Origin: Pascua guehoae
Lineage: Eukaryota; Basidiomycota; Tremellomycetes; Trichosporonales; Trichosporonaceae
Assembly (NCBI GenBank): GCA_001600415.1
Contig: BCJX01000013.1
Span: forward strand, 384,753 to 448,752
DNA: 64,000 nucleotides
Reading direction: 5' to 3'
Part shown: positions 10,229-27,577 of the stretch, piece after piece
How the letters are laid out: each line of letters opens with the position of its first letter
Position numbering within the stretch: the stretch's first letter is position 1
Notes under the pieces: model-generated
Told to the model about the DNA's origin: nothing
Database searches by the model: none
What the model saw: the letters and a program-made list of their open reading frames with translations, nothing else
Translations under genes and position numbers: made by a program

Positions 10229-12534
10229 ATGCTCTACCTCCTCCTCACCTCGCTGCCCACGGCGCAGGCCGCCGGTGGGTTTTACCCCACCGGTCGCTGG
10301 GGTCACCGTGCTGTGTACGTCGACTCGGAGCAGGCAATGTATGTTGTCGGCGGTGAGGTTTCGGGCTCTGGTAGCTCGCAGCCCCGCATCACCAACGATG
10401 TCCTCGTTCTCTCGGTGAGTACCCCCAAGCTTCCGCAGGTCACCGTGCCCAACTTGGTCGCCACCACACCCATCTAACATCTCTGCAGCTCAACAGCTCT
10501 TCGCCGGGCTGGACTCTGGCTTCGAGCTCGGGACTTCCCGCTCACGCCTTTGCCTCGATGGCACTCTCCCGTGACAGCTCGACCATCACCGTTGTCGGTG
10601 GCATGACTTCATCGTGCTCTGGCGACGCCACCACCCACTCTCTCGACCTTGCGACGTCGACCTGGTCGTCAGCCAACCCCAACGGCCTTGTTCGCCGCCA
10701 CGGTGCCTCTGCCGCAGCCGTCAATGATGGCTCCACCAAGGGACAACTCATGGTTATTGGTGGTCTTGCAGACAAGTATGTCTGCTACAGCGGCAGCGTT
10801 GCGGGCTACACTGCAGTCGACACGCTTGCCCTTCCACCCACCAGCTCGGGACCGGAGAGCGTTAGCCTTCCCACGGCCCTCACTGGCGCCGAGCTTGCCG
10901 TCTCGGACTTTGCTATGGCTACCACAAGCGACAAGCTCTACCTCGCTGGTGGTCAGGGGACAGACGGCACCCTTGTCGACCTCTCAACCATTGGTGTCTG
11001 GGACTCGGAGTCGGGCTGGACCTCGCAGAAGACCACTGGTGACGTCCCCACTGGCCGACTTGGTTCAACTTTGGTCAGCCACCCGACGAACAACATGCTC
11101 GTGCTTTACGGTGGTTCGACCGTCAACAACGGCACGTATACTCCATCATCGGATGTGTCGGTCCTGGACACCACGAAGTGGCAGTGGTCGTCGCTGTCGG
11201 GTCTTCAGTCCGCATCGGCCGTGGCCTACCACTCGTCGGTCACCATCCCATCGGGTATCATGATCACTACCTTTGGTCTCGAGTCCAAGGGCAGCCCGTC
11301 GAGTCAGCTCCGGTACCTCGACATGCGCTCGTCAAAGCCCTCGGACTGGACGTGGCAGTCGCACTGGACGCCCGACATGCTCAACACAGACACGGTGTCG
11401 GCCAATGAAAAGGCGACCAAGAGCGGCAAGAGCAAGACGGTCGCCGCGGTGGTCCCCACGGTCATCATCCTGCTCATCCTCATCCCGCTTGGTGTCTTCC
11501 TCTTCCGTCGTCACCAGCGCAATGCCCGCAAGCGCCGCCTCGCCTCGCACTACTGCTTTAACACGCAGGAGGACAATGGCGACTTTTCTCGTGGTCTCCA
11601 GCCCCGCCGTAGCCGCTTCCGTCTCAGTGGTAACCGCGACGCCAACGAAAAGGAGAGCTCGATGGGCAGCTACGTCTCGTCGATGCGTGACGTCATCTAC
11701 AACGTCTTCCGTCGCAACTCGAACCACGGTGTCGGCGACGATGGCACCCTTGATGAGCGCCAGATGGGCCAGGTCCGTCCTGCTCAGCTCAACGAAAAGG
11801 GCATGAGCTGGGAGGAGATTGACTTTGGCCTCGGCCGCGTCGATCAGGAGCGCCGCGAGGGCACGTACACCGAGCTTCCTCCCCGCCGTGTCAGCACACC
11901 TCGTGTTCTTCGCCGCGCCAGCTCGGCCGACGCGCATCCCATCACCATGCCTGTTGCCTCGACGCTGGCGTACGCCCAGGGTCAGAACAACCAGGGTGCC
12001 ACTGGCCAGCTCGTCGACGTTGACTCATCGCCTCGTCTCGGCACCCCCAGGTCGGACGGCCAGGGCAACCTTGTCACCAACAACACGCCCGCGTCCGCCG
12101 ACGCCAACGAGTGGGACCAGCTCCAGACGTCGCTGTCCAAGAACCCCGCCTTCCGCGCCATCAGCCCCACGGCCCAGCTCCGCTCGCACCAGCACGAGGA
12201 CCCCTTCGCGGACCCCGTCTCCAACACGTCGGTCACCTCGCACTCGTCGCACGGTGAGCACACGCACTCGCCCGCCGTGTCGGAGACCCCTTCCCTCCCT
12301 CCCCTCGAGTTCCCCAACACGCCTCTGTCTGCGTCCCCCACCCCGCGCAGTCGTGTCGTTTCCGGCGCCTCGACCCGCCAGCTCACCCACAACCGCCGCT
12401 CGTCGCTCGCCGGCACGCCCCCCTCGCCGACAAAGCACCGCCGCTCATCAATCAACTCGCTCGGCCTCCAGACCAACAACCGCATGAGCGCCATGTCGCG
12501 CCTCCGCGTAGTCAACGGCGATGAGCAGAAGTAG
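10229..12534 (+). CDS. Kelch-repeat type I membrane protein with long Ser/Pro-rich cytoplasmic tail
   Basis: Two exons (10229-10414 and 10489-12534) join in phase across a 74-nt GTGAGT...CTGCAG intron to give 743 residues. The ATG has a good context (ccaccATGc) and starts a short hydrophobic leader (MLYLLLTSLPTAQAA), a likely signal peptide. Kelch blades follow, each with a di-glycine: VYVDSEQAMYVVGGEV, SSTITVVGGMTS, GQLMVIGGLADK, DKLYLAGGQGTD and NNMLVLYGGSTV. A single membrane span (VVPTVIILLILIPLGVFLF, about residues 380-400) is followed by a basic stop-transfer RRHQRNARKRR. The remaining roughly 330 residues are low-complexity Ser/Pro/Thr with RRXS-type sites. The layout resembles fungal kelch/Rax2-like cortical or wall-sensor proteins, but I cannot assign a specific role. 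Confidence 0.85.
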
Positions 12535-13460
12535 TTGCGAGTTCGGCGACGAGCAGAATTAGTGGCAAGTTGACTAGTTGGGTCCAGTAAAGGAAACGTC
12601 AGAAACAGAACCTGCGAGATTAATACTCTGCCACCGCTGGCCGGTGGCAGCCTGTCCTCGCGCTCCGTAGTGTAGTATAGTTATGCGTGTGGATATGGAT
12701 ATGCACTGTTGCAAATAAATACCCCCTTTGTCGCCAGACGTGATGGTGATGGTGACGGCTGTTGATTAGGGGAAGCAGACGTGACTGTGGACTCTTTGGT
12801 GATGAGCAGCCAATAGCCACCTATCACTACGAGCCTCTCTGCCACGCAATTGACGGAAGCCGATGAGCCGATGAGCCGAAATGGCCCAACAGAAAGCACA
12901 GACGTCGAGCGCGTCGAGAATGTTTGTGGCTGAAACATGACGACTAGGAACCGCGGACATGGACAAGCCACTCCGGCCAACATTATCCCATTGATTTTCC
13001 GAGCCAACAGTGTCAATGTTTGGGCGTCATTGTCCAGGGTACTGAGTAAGCATGACGGAGATGGAGACTAGTCTCCGTCTTCTTGGCAACATGGCAATGT
13101 GGGCTTTTGGACGAGGGCCAAGCAGCTTTCCTGCCTTGGACGACTTTGGGCTGCCATCGACTCAAACCCCTCACATTTCATGACAGATGCATGCAACTCG
13201 TGTCTTTGCTCTATTCACCACGTCCCACAGCATACAGACGCCGTACAGAGCGTAATCGCGCACGATCAGACGACTCACACACACGATCATCGCGGCGTAG
13301 CACGACACCGGCACAACTCACACTCAGGAACCGGCCTCCACCCCTCCACCGCCCAAAGTTTGTTTCCCAGCTCTGCGCGGACTGTCACCAAAGGACGAGG
13401 ACGAGCCGATTGATTGATACGCCGAGCTCGACAGCAAATCAACCTACACAGTCGCACCCG
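12535..13460. other. Intergenic region between the kelch and MFS genes
   Basis: 3' flank of the kelch gene and 5' flank of the transporter. Short frames on both strands lack any recognisable motif. The C-rich strand at 13325-13365 may be part of the transporter promoter. Confidence 0.5.
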
Positions 13461-15999
13461 ATGCAAGCGTGCCGCGCCGAGATTATTGGCGGACACGTCC
13501 TCGAACACGCGCGGTCGCGCGAGGACGCGGTCGGCGCCGACCCCGCGGTGCTCGAGGCGGACGCGCTGGTGGACGCGCTGAATCGTGAGGAGGGGAGGAC
13601 GGAGATGGGGACGGACGGGGGGACACTGGGGAGTAGCAGTGGCGGGGCGAGCGGGACTGGTGGAGTCGGTCGAGTCGGTGGGGCGGAGGGACAAGCACAG
13701 CCGGCTACCCCCGGGTCTTCAGGGACCGAACGCAAGGGCGATGACGACCTGCCGATGCCGTGGGCTTGGAAGGTGAGTAACGGGTAGCGGTCGTCATGGC
13801 GTGGCATATACGGTGGTTGTGATTGTTTGGGGAGATCAACGTATGACGCCCGATATGACGCCCCATGTGTCAGCGCTATTGTAAACAGTCCTCCCAAGAC
13901 TGTGAGCTACATTCCGTGTGACGCCCGTACGAGTGGTTAGTGGCAGTCGGGTGCCGAGGCCGGTTCCGGTCTGCCACTCCATTCTGGGATGCTTTGTGGC
14001 AGTTGACGCAAGGTGCAAAGTGGCACGAGAAGTGTGACGGCGAGCATTGGCTTGGCGGTCGACTGACTAAGCAACTAACTTGTAGATCCGCTCGCATCCC
14101 GCCCTCCTCACCGCCGTCGTGACGATTGGTATCATGTCCGACCTCCTCGCTTACGTGAGTCAACCTCGCAGACGCCTGCTGGGCGGTACACTATACGGTT
14201 ACTAACCCGCGTCGTAGACCATCATCGTCCCCGTCCTCCCGTACCGCCTCGAAGCCATGGGCTACACAAACATTTCGTCGCTCACCTCGTGGCTCCTCTT
14301 TGCCTACTCTGCGGGCATTTTCGTCGGCACGTTCCCCGTCGCGTTTTACTTCCACCGATACCCGTACCGCCGCGGGCCGCTCATTGGCGGTGTGCTCGCG
14401 ATGGAGGCGAGTTTCCTGCTCTTTATGCTCCCCAGGCCGTACTGGTGCATGGTCCTCGCGCGCGTGTTGCAGGGCATTTCGTCGTGTATTGTTTGGACTG
14501 GTGAGTTGGGGTTTGGGGGTTGGCGCGGTGGTTTGGTGTTTTGGGTTGTTGCCTCCCTCGTCTCTCGAGGCATCCATTCTGCAATTTGCGCACAGAGTTG
14601 ATTCGAGTACACTGTGTAAAATGGCTCTACTGTCGTCGGCTCAAACGTGCCCATTTGCACTGGCAACCATGGCCTATACAGTTATCGCCCTGCCCATCGC
14701 CTGCCTCAATAGAAATCCCCATCGGCATCCTCGTCCCTAGCCTGGGTCACACGCTAACCCACAGTCGGACTGGCCCTGATCTGCGAGAACATTGACCCAT
14801 CGCGCCTGGGCATGAACCTCGGCTTTGCCTTTTCCGGCATGAGCATCGGCATCACCATTGTGAGTCCCCCCAAATCAAGCCCCCTGGGCGCCTGACCCGC
14901 TGACGCGCAGGCCCCACCCATCGGCGGTGCGCTGTACAAGCACCTCGGGTGGCACGCGCCGTTCATCTTCTGCATCATTGTTCTCGGCGTCGACGGCATC
15001 GGACGACTGTTCATCCTCGACCGCCGCGACCTCGCCAGGCACCGGTGCAAGATGGTCCGCCAGCGGCGCGAGGCCGCGGGCGCAGGCGTGGCCATGACTC
15101 CAGCCAGGGATGGCGAGAAGACTGGGGAGTGTCCCGACGAGACCGCCGCTGGAGGCACGACGTCCGCGCCGCTGCCCTCGGCCTCGTCGCTGACGCCGAC
15201 ACTCACGCGCCAGACGGCCAACAGCGTTGCGGCCTCTACGACGAAAGAAAAGGAGCTGTCGCCGTTCGGCGTCCTGCTCGCCCTCATGTCCATCCCGCGC
15301 GGGATGGTTGCGCTCCTCCTCGTCTTTGTGTTTGGGTTCATTGTGGGCGCGCTGGACGCGACGCTGACGATCCGCGTCGAAAACGTCTGGCACAAGGACT
15401 CAGACTATGTGGGACTCATCTACCTTGCGGCTGCTGCGCCTGCGTTTTTCATCGGCCCCATTGCCGGCTGGCTGGCCGACAAGTATGGCGGCGAGATTGT
15501 CCTCTTGCCCGCTCTCGTCTTTTGCCTGCCGTGGATGCCCCTCTTGACGCTCAAGAGCTCGCTGGGGGGTTTCATCGTCTACTTTGCCATGTGCAACCTC
15601 ATCGCCACGCTGCTCAACTCGGTCGCCTCGCTCGAACTCGCGATCGTGTCCAAATTCAAACCGGGCATCAGCGAAATTCACGAGTTTGCAGCCATGAACC
15701 TCGCATTCGCCACCAGCTCGGCCATTGGCGCCATTGTCGGCGGACAGATTTACGACCACGTCCACAATGGATGGGAGGTCGTGTGCTGGATCGGCTTTGC
15801 CCTCTTTGCCGTCATGGTCGTCCCGCCCCTCATTTGGACTGGCCGCTGGCCCATGCTCTTCAGGCTCCTCAGGCGCCCGGGACCAAAGTCGGGCATGGCT
15901 CCAGAGGAGAGGGCAGAGATGGAGCGCAAGCAGCGCGAGCAAGCAGACTCGGCAGAGCGCGCACAGCCCACAGAGGTCGTGACCCCTGCGTCACCCTAG
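13461..15999 (+). CDS. Major facilitator superfamily transporter (DHA1/VMAT-like)
   Basis: Five exons (13461-13772, 14086-14154, 14218-14500, 14765-14859, 14911-15999) join in phase to about 615 residues. The first ~104 residues are acidic, Gly/Ser-rich and cytoplasmic. The first transmembrane helix follows (AVVTIGIMSDLLAYTIIVPVLPY, read in two parts across an intron: TIGIMSDLLAY and TIIVPVLPYRL). Its D...P-x-L-P pattern is typical of drug:H+ antiporters. Later features are 'ARVLQGISS' (the family's R-x-x-Q-G motif), 'APPIGGALY' (antiporter motif C region G-P-x-x-G-G) and, after a variable 90-residue central loop, 'GWLADKYGGE' (the second-half motif A). About twelve helices can be traced. The substrate is unknown; vesicular-amine or polyamine-like drug export is a guess from family pattern. 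Introns 1 and 3 are long (313 and 264 nt). Confidence 0.85.
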
Positions 16000-16464
16000 G
16001 GTCAACTCTCGTCTCGGCCGTCGCCTTTAAGAACACACCTCCCTCTTCGTATGGTGCCTCGCTTAGACGCCACTGTACAGTAGAGCACACGTCGTCCAGA
16101 GACCACTCGTCGTCCGGACCACTCGCCATTTAGAGACCTCTCCCCATCTTGAAACGATTCGTCGCGATTCTCACCTTAATTACAGTCGTCATCTTGAAAC
16201 ACACCGCTCCTCCGGACCACGCCTCTCTGGATATCACCGCCGAGGACACGCCCCCCATCTGGGCAACCTCTCTCATCTTGACTACACCCCTCATCGACAA
16301 CCTCGACAAAAAGCACTTTTAATCCGAATCTCATCCTTGGTCCTTGCGTTTTGATTGTACTAGATACTAGATTCCGGGCATCATGCAACACTCGTGCGAG
16401 ACAAGCAGGCACTAGAACACCAGTTGCAATTCACATCATCCGTGGACATTTCTCTAATGATACA
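16000..16464. other. Convergent 3' region between the MFS and PRP16 genes
   Basis: Both flanking genes end toward this stretch. It has imperfect repeats of phrases such as 'catcttgaaac' (16147, 16190) and several 'accactcgtcgtccgg'-like units (16100-16125). No coding frame is credible. Confidence 0.45.
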
Positions 16465-20915
<4,451 letters not shown>

Positions 20916-21274
20916 GATGGGCAATGCGTGTCGAGTACGAGCGACAAGTGGGGAATGCGGTGCTCTCGATCTCCCTCTTGATGCTTTTGCACGAGCTTGG
21001 CGAGGAAGAGAGTGAAAGACAACTCGGGGAGTAAGTGGCGTTAACGATCTAGATTGACGAGCAAGGCGGCGGTTCCTCCACTCTTGCCTGGGTTGCAATG
21101 TTGTCAGTCACTGGGTGGCCAACGGAATCAATTTATTTTGAACACTACGACTCAGGCACGGTATAGGACCTGGGACGCGTTCCTCGACTTGTTCATCAAC
21201 AACTCGTCACTACTATCCCTCACCTAGACCAGTGCCAAAGCACTTTACGACTAGCCAGACGGACTCGCGACGAC
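20916..21274. promoter_or_regulatory. Bidirectional promoter between PRP16 and the THADA/Trm732 gene
   Basis: Only 359 bp separate the two divergent start codons (20915 minus, 21275 plus). No TATA box is obvious; an AT-rich stretch lies at 21130-21150. Shared control is inferred from spacing alone. Confidence 0.5.
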
Positions 21275-24200
21275 ATGAGCAAGCGACCGGCCTCGGAGAT
21301 GGAGGTGGCGCGCAAAGCCCTGCACCACAAGTCGGTGGAGGAGCTCAGCTCTGGGTGAGTCGCCTCTCTCAACATCCAGTACGAGGCCATGAACTCACCT
21401 GGCTCAGTACTGTGCTGTCGGACGCGTTCGACCTCGCCCTTCAGCCCCCGAGCGGAACAAACACGCTCGAACAGCTGTCGTACTGCATTGTCCTTCTTCG
21501 CCAGCTCACCACCGTTGTGGGCCAGGAGCACCCTTCCCAGCATGTTGTGGACCTCGTTCACAGTCGACTCGCGCCAGCCCTCCAGCCACGCGGTGTGCTG
21601 GCGACCCTCATGCGCTCCGAGCTCGCACACCCGGTCAAACCACACCCAATGCGTGCGGCCGAGACATTGCAAGCGACAACACGCCTTGTCGTTGCCCTCC
21701 CTCCTCCGGCCACGTCCACGTCCTCACCAGGCCTCCTTCAGGCTCTCTTTGACGAGGTTATCCAGGACGGTCTCAGCGCTCGGCCAGATCTCGTTGCCCT
21801 GTCTAATATGATAGACGGAATCCCCACAGACCAGATCCCCCCGGGTCTCCTGGACCGCCTTCTCGCAGACATGGACGTCGGTGACGGCATCAATGTCCGT
21901 TGCAACGCCATTGTGTCCCTTATGGGGCGCCGACGAGCCTCGGCAATCGGCACCGACCAAGAGAAAGACAGAGCAATGTTTGCCCCACTCATCCCTCGAC
22001 TGGCTGAGGGTGGTGAGACGTCTGCCCAGACTCTCACCCGGTACCTCCTTCCCTCACTCTTCAGAACCCATCGCTCCTCTTTCTCAACCCTGCTGGAGAT
22101 GCTGGACGTCCAGTCGGAAGATGGCGCTGGGCCGGACAATTTCGCGGGCTGGGTGTCGGTCGCCGCGTACGGGGTGTCGAACGGACTCGTGAGCCTAAGT
22201 GCCCTTCCGCTCGACACGGTCAAGGAGGCACTGGTCCATGAAGATACTCGTGTTCGCATTTTGGCCTTCCACCTTGTTTCCATCAACAAGGCGGTTCTGG
22301 ACAAGCAAACGCTCGACCTCGTAAAGGAGTCGCTTATCACCAATGTGGCGATTCCTGAGGCTGGCGGACGAACGGACATGGCATCCGCAATCTTTGCATT
22401 CCTCGCCTACTTTAAGGAGCTCGAGCACGGTGTTACCCGCGATGAGAAACGAGCCAAGGAGCCAGAGAAGAAGGCGCCGCTCACGATTAAAGTGAAAAAT
22501 GCTGCCGACTTCCACACGTGGTTCCTCGAAGACTATATCACCCCCTCACTCTGTGAAGGCCGAGCCGTCCCTCCGTTTCGCGTCATGTTCGGTCTTAAAG
22601 CACTCCGCAACTATCTCGAGGTTTACGGTGATGGTGTTTCCCAGAGCGTGTACACGCCTCGTCGCATTGAGATTCTTCTGGCATGCCAGGCGAGCGAGTA
22701 TACGGAGACTAGACTGCAGGCCCGGGACATGTGAGCTGCCAGATGCCCTGTTGACGCCTTAAGCTCACCCACAGTATCCTGCAAGGTCCTCGCCCGCTGC
22801 CGGGTTACGAGACCCTGGACAAGCCCACAACTCGGTCCTTGCTTGCTGCTTCCCGTGCTTCGCTCAATCATCCTCGCAAGACCCAAGCGGAAGCGGGCCA
22901 GTCGGCACTGTGCTTGGTGTTTACAACGGTAGTCCAGGCCGCCGGTGTTGACAGTCCCGAGGCCGTCTCCTTCGTAAACGGTTTGACCGACATCCTTGAG
23001 CAGCATGTTGTCAAGTCGGAGGAGGACCTCGCCACAGGTATTGTAGAGTACCCTCTCCACGGGACTCTGAGTGCCATTGCGTGAGTTCGTCAGAGTGACC
23101 TAACGCTGACCCATAGCGAAATTGTTGAAAGCTTGCATTTGAAGGCGACCTCGTCCCAAGAGGTCTGGCGGGACACTCTCCACCGACTCTTTGCGCTTGT
23201 GGACCGCGTGTGGATCGTTACAAGCAAAGTCATTGCTCTCGGATCCCACGAGGAGGGAGAGGGTGGCGCTACAGCTGGGCACGAGATTGCAAGAGCGTAC
23301 GAGGTTCTCGGGGACGGTGATGATGGTGACGGCGGTGACGAGGGGCTGGATCACACAAACCTGCTGTCTGGATGTTGGCGAGCCGCAAAAGAGGCATCGT
23401 GAGTGTGAGGCCCGCGATCGCCACTAACCAGTGCAGAGAATTGCTGTCCGCGCTCATGACTGTGCCTCTCAATGCTTCACCAGAACAGGTTGTCTGGACT
23501 CGTGAAAATGTCAATCACGCTGGATTGACGTATCTGACATGGATGCACGAGATCCGCCACCGTGGTACATTCTCCCGAATTTACTCGGCATTCGGACTTG
23601 TTGTCGACGCTGCCAAGGCCCACAAGGACCTGCGGGACCTGGTAGACTCTTGGCTCGATGTCGAGTTTCAAACAGTTGCGGAAGGAAAGCTGTCGACCTT
23701 GCGGCGTTCTGCTGCCCTTCCCTTCAGCTTCCTGGCGTTGGTAGCTGGCGATGGGACGCTGCTCGACCGAACAGTTGATCGGTTGGTCAACATGGCGCGC
23801 GTGTCCAACTCGACAACCTCGGACACGACCAAGGTGCACGCGATGAACTGTCTCAAGATTGTGCTCCTCGATGCCAAACAGACGCGTTTCCTCCCCCGGT
23901 ACCTCGAGCGCGCCGTCACAGTTGCGCTTGAAGCATTTGCGTCGACCAACTGGAACGTGCGCAACGTGGGCCTTATCCTCTTCTCGACACTCGCCAACCG
24001 ATCCCTCAATGCTGGACGTAGCCAAGAGACGTCCAACTCGCGCTCAGCGCTGGCCGGCCGACAGACCTTGGCATCATGGCACTCGCGCTACCCTTCCATT
24101 ATCCCTTATATTGGAGACTATCTGCGCCGTTCCAAGAAACAAGGGCCAGGTAGCCTTACGGAGCACTCGCCACTGTTCCCGATCCTCATCATCCTCCGCA

Positions 24201-25810
24201 GTCTGCGTTGGTCGCCCGAGGGACGGATCCCAGCGGACACCCTGTTCCCCGTTGTCGAGCCTTATCTGAGCAGCGCAGAATGGCAAGTGCGAGAGATGGC
24301 GAGCCAGGCTCTTGCCTCACTCCTCTCTCCAGTCGCAGCTATCGAGCGCGCAAAGGTCATGGCCACCCGAGTGAGCCACGACTGCGCCGAGTTCAACACC
24401 CTTCATGGGCGACTCCTCTTCCTTCGCCGTCTGTTTTCCGGCGTCATCATCTGGTCCGACGTCGAGAACAGTGATAAAAAGTTCTTGGAGGCTCGCATGC
24501 GCGATACACTTCAGGAGTGGGCCACTTGCAAGTCTGCTGTGATTCCCAAGGCTATTTTGGACCTCATCAACACGTACGCAGAGGAGACGTGTCCCGTGTC
24601 GGAGACGCTCGTACCCGAGGCGAAACGCGTTGCCATGGTGTACCTGGTTCCTGGGGCGTACTCTCCCGGTATCGACCTCCTTCACGAGTCGGCGGCAGAC
24701 ACGGTGCTTTTGAACGCGACTGCAAAGGACATCATTGGTCTCCTTTGGCCCGCTGTCCCTGAGGACGCACAACTTGCAGCTCTGGAGTACATTTCGTCGC
24801 ATCCCACACTGCAGATTCCTGACGTCCTGTCCGCTGCGGTGGACTTGTGCTCGTCGCCAGTGGGCAATGCCGTGCTCACAAAGGTGTTTGAGACTCTTGG
24901 CTGCTGGCCTGCGTCGCCTGGGGCGGACGAGACGATTGCTGGCGTTGCCGATCTCCTCTGGCGCACCGTCCAGACGACGCGTTGCGTGCCGCTCCGCGAG
25001 GCGGCGTTGGGTGCACTGGGACGTGCTGTGGTTGCCGGCACTGTGTCGGCTGACCGTATTGCGACACTGGCACAGCGATTGGAGAAGGCTTCTGACGAAA
25101 ACAAGGTTGGTATTGACGTGCTGTCCAAGTGCATATTTCGCTGACACGCCAGTCTGAGCCATGCCGCGCGTCCGCTCTCCAGTGCTTGTCCCCACTTGGT
25201 CCGCTACTCTTTGGACCTTTTGACCCCTTGATTACCCACGCTGCACATGCTTCGTTGCATCGCACACTCCTCCGCTTGCTCCAGGACGACGACGAGGATA
25301 TCCGAATCGGCGCTTCATCTATTGTGCAGCGGGGGCTCGGCTTCGCACGTCCCATCTTCCAGACCTACGCTGTGGCACAATGGTGGTCCTGGTTGGAGAG
25401 CCATCTGTCCACTCCCGAAGCAAGGACAGAATGGGAGCCGTGCCTGTGGGCTTCGGCAACCGACCAAACTGCCACTGGTGAGTGATGACCCCGTCGCGTG
25501 GCCCTAACTCTCAGAATCGCTGCTCGCCACTCTTGAAGCCCCGACCCAAACGGTCGACGTGCTCTTTGTTGAGGAGCAGCCCAACATGTTCCGCGACCCA
25601 ATCATCGACGCGACCTACGCCGCCGCACTCCTGGCCAAGCTGGCGCAGCCTACCTCGGCGGTCAACGCTCGCGACCGCGCGGCGGCTTTGGAGAACAAGA
25701 TCACCGCTGCCATTGCACGCTCCACGCCCACGCCGATCGACGATGCATACGAGGCGCGTCGTGTGCTCGTCCAGCGCAGGGACGTGTTGCGTGTCGCTCT
25801 TGGTTTGTAG
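21275..25810 (+). CDS. TRM732: THADA/Trm732-type HEAT-repeat protein (DUF2428), tRNA 2'-O-methylation partner
   Basis: Yeast Trm732 works with Trm7 to methylate the 2'-O of position 32 in the tRNA anticodon loop; the human relative is THADA. Seven exons (21275-21354, 21408-22730, 22775-23080, 23117-23398, 23437-25105, 25153-25477, 25515-25810) join in phase to 1,426 residues, the usual size for the family. The conserved DUF2428 core spans exons 4-5: LLSGCWRAAKEAS, HRGTFSRIYSAF, LRRSAALPFSFLAL, KVHAMNCLKIVLLDAKQT and NWNVRNVGLILFSTLANRSL. The rest is helical HEAT-like repeat with no catalytic motif, as expected for a scaffold. The ATG (cgacATGagc) is the only one in frame with exon 1. The intron 5 donor is an atypical GTTGGT. 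Certainty about the family is high; tRNA targets are from family knowledge. Confidence 0.92.
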
Positions 25811-26015
25811 TGTTGTGCTTCGTGCTGTCTTGTTGTAGATTGTTGCAGCACTGCCAATTGAACAGAATACCTCGAAATGGATGCCACATGCATGGATTAC
25901 GTAAGCAATATTTGGGCTGGACGGCCACCGCCACGCGCCGCGGTGACGTGCGTTTCGAGGTGGTAACTCTCTTGTCATTTCGCAAACTCACGAGCTCAAA
26001 CCCACACACACCACC

Positions 26016-26758
26016 ATGAGCGAAGCACCGACAGCGCTCAGCAAGAGCCAATTCTCGCCCGCAGCGAGTGCCCTGCACCCGCCGTCGGTGGCACACAACA
26101 CATCAGTACTCGGATCCATCGCGACCGTGAGCCCAGCCCTACACCTCCTCCACCATCTCCCGGTCCCAAAGACGTCTCCAGCTAACCCCCAGCTCACAGC
26201 CTGCTTCTCGGGCCTCGTCGCGGGCCTTCTGGGATTGACCAACTGGGCCGGCTTTGGCCTGTACCTCGCCACCTCGATCCTCTCGGGCGTGACGGTCGCG
26301 CTCCTCAAGTGCCGCGGCGACGTCGGCAAGTATGCGCCGCAGGCGCACGCGGACGCGGGCCCCCAGGGCGCAGCGACCATCAAGGCGTGGCGCGGGTGGG
26401 TGCAGCTCATGGGACTGGGGCAGGAGAATCTGCTTGGATTCCTGCTGTTTTGGATCGGAGGGTATGCGCTTATTCATGGTGAGTCGGGACGTCCGGGAGG
26501 GCGTAGGGTGCGGGGAAGGGGGAGGGAAAGGGATTAAGGCTGGGGAGGAGCTTTCGGCGGCGGCGCGTCGGGTACGGGTCGTCGGCCGTGGACGTGGATG
26601 TGGACCGTCCCCCAGGAGGGCGAGGGGTATTGTCACTCGACGCCGGTCCTCGGCTGTGGCCTGGAGCTTGGACTGGGATGTGGATCCATGTGGAAGGGGA
26701 GCACGCCCTCGTGCACGTCGCCTTTACGCGCAGAGCTCACATTACAGTGTACGACTAG
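26016..26758 (+). CDS. EMC6: ER membrane protein complex subunit 6 (EMC6)
   Basis: EMC6 is a small core subunit of the EMC, which inserts transmembrane helices into the ER membrane. Three exons (26016-26126, 26193-26478, 26748-26758) give 135 residues. The start has a strong context (ccaccATGag). After a polar N-terminus come LTACFSGLVAGLLGLTNWAG (the family's 'aGxxAGILGLT' helix pair), LYLATSILSGVTVALL, a W-x-x-x-x loop, and NLLGFLLFWIGGYALIH. Splicing a 269-nt intron then adds only V-Y-D and stop, matching the VxVY end of EMC6 proteins. The first intron (26127-26192, 66 nt) has good signals (GTGAGC, GCTAAC, CCCCAG) but is in frame and stop-free, so retention would add 22 residues. Confidence 0.85.
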
Positions 26759-27210
26759 ATGCAATATATTACTTGGAGCTGTGAGCGAACGATGATGCTG
26801 CGGTAAACGTTTGCGGCAGGCTACGCCACGCGCCCCGTCTGGTGGAGACGATCCGTGACGAGTTTCGGAATGCGGTTGCCGGTGCCGTCCACTAAGGCAA
26901 GTGTGAGGTGACCCCAGCACGCGTCTGGATGAGATGCCTGGTTCTGATATAAATGATACCAATCCGTCAACGCCAAGCACGATTGACAGACTGCTCTTGT
27001 TGTGTTCGGGAGTGCAAAACTTGATGGGGTTCCCATGCTCATGTGCCTACAGGCGTTACTGATCCGGATAACATCCGCACTTGTTGTGAGCCGACCTACC
27101 CGCCTTGCTTTGCACTCAGCCCATCGCACACTCTGCCACACCCTCCTTCTCTTCCCACTCCATCGCGCCCCGCGCTCCACGTCGACCACGTCGACCACGA
27201 ACCAAAAAGC
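26759..27210. other. Intergenic region between EMC6 and the tRNA-Glu pair
   Basis: A 125-codon minus-strand frame crosses this stretch and overlaps the tRNA at 27211, but it shows no domain and no splice continuation. Nothing else was recognised. Confidence 0.45.
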
Positions 27211-27336
27211 TTCTCCGCCAGGGAGTCGAACCCTGCTCTATCGCGATCTCCAGCTGGTCGAGCTGCCGAGAAGCTGCTCGCCATCGCCGGGCTCTCTGTT
27301 GAGAGGCGATTATACTAACCGATATACTAGCGAAGA
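27211..27336 (-). tRNA. tRNA-Glu(CUC): tRNA-Glu(CUC), copy 1, with 54-nt intron
   Basis: All stems fold. The acceptor is TCTTCGC with GCGGAGA plus discriminator A. The D arm is GTAT...GTAT, the anticodon stem ATCGC/GCGAT with loop CTCTCA-C and anticodon CTC at 34-36, and the T arm CAGGG TTCGACT CCCTG. The mature length is 72 nt. A 54-nt intron sits after position 37; its start holds GAGAG, which can pair with the CTCTC of the anticodon loop, the usual pre-tRNA intron pairing. A TTTTT run follows immediately (27204-27208 on plus), a Pol III terminator. Confidence 0.92.
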
Positions 27337-27577
27337 GGTGCTGATTACCAGTCTGCGGCGGGGTCTGGGACGACGAGGAACGACGTTGGAGCTTGCACAG
27401 CCATCTCCATCTTCGTCTACCGGCCTTGCTTGACATCCAGCGTCCATCGTGCCCTGTGCCCTGCTGCACTGTCTCTGCTCCCTATACCGCGGCTGACATC
27501 ATCCCACGCCTGCCAACACACTGCACCTCGCACTCCACCACGCCCCACACTCCCACATCGACCACGGCCCAAAAAGC
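27337..27577. other. Spacer between the two tRNA-Glu genes
   Basis: 241 bp. It includes the duplicated tRNA flanks at each end ('ctgattacc' on one side, 'tcgaccacg' on the other). No other feature was recognised. Confidence 0.5.
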
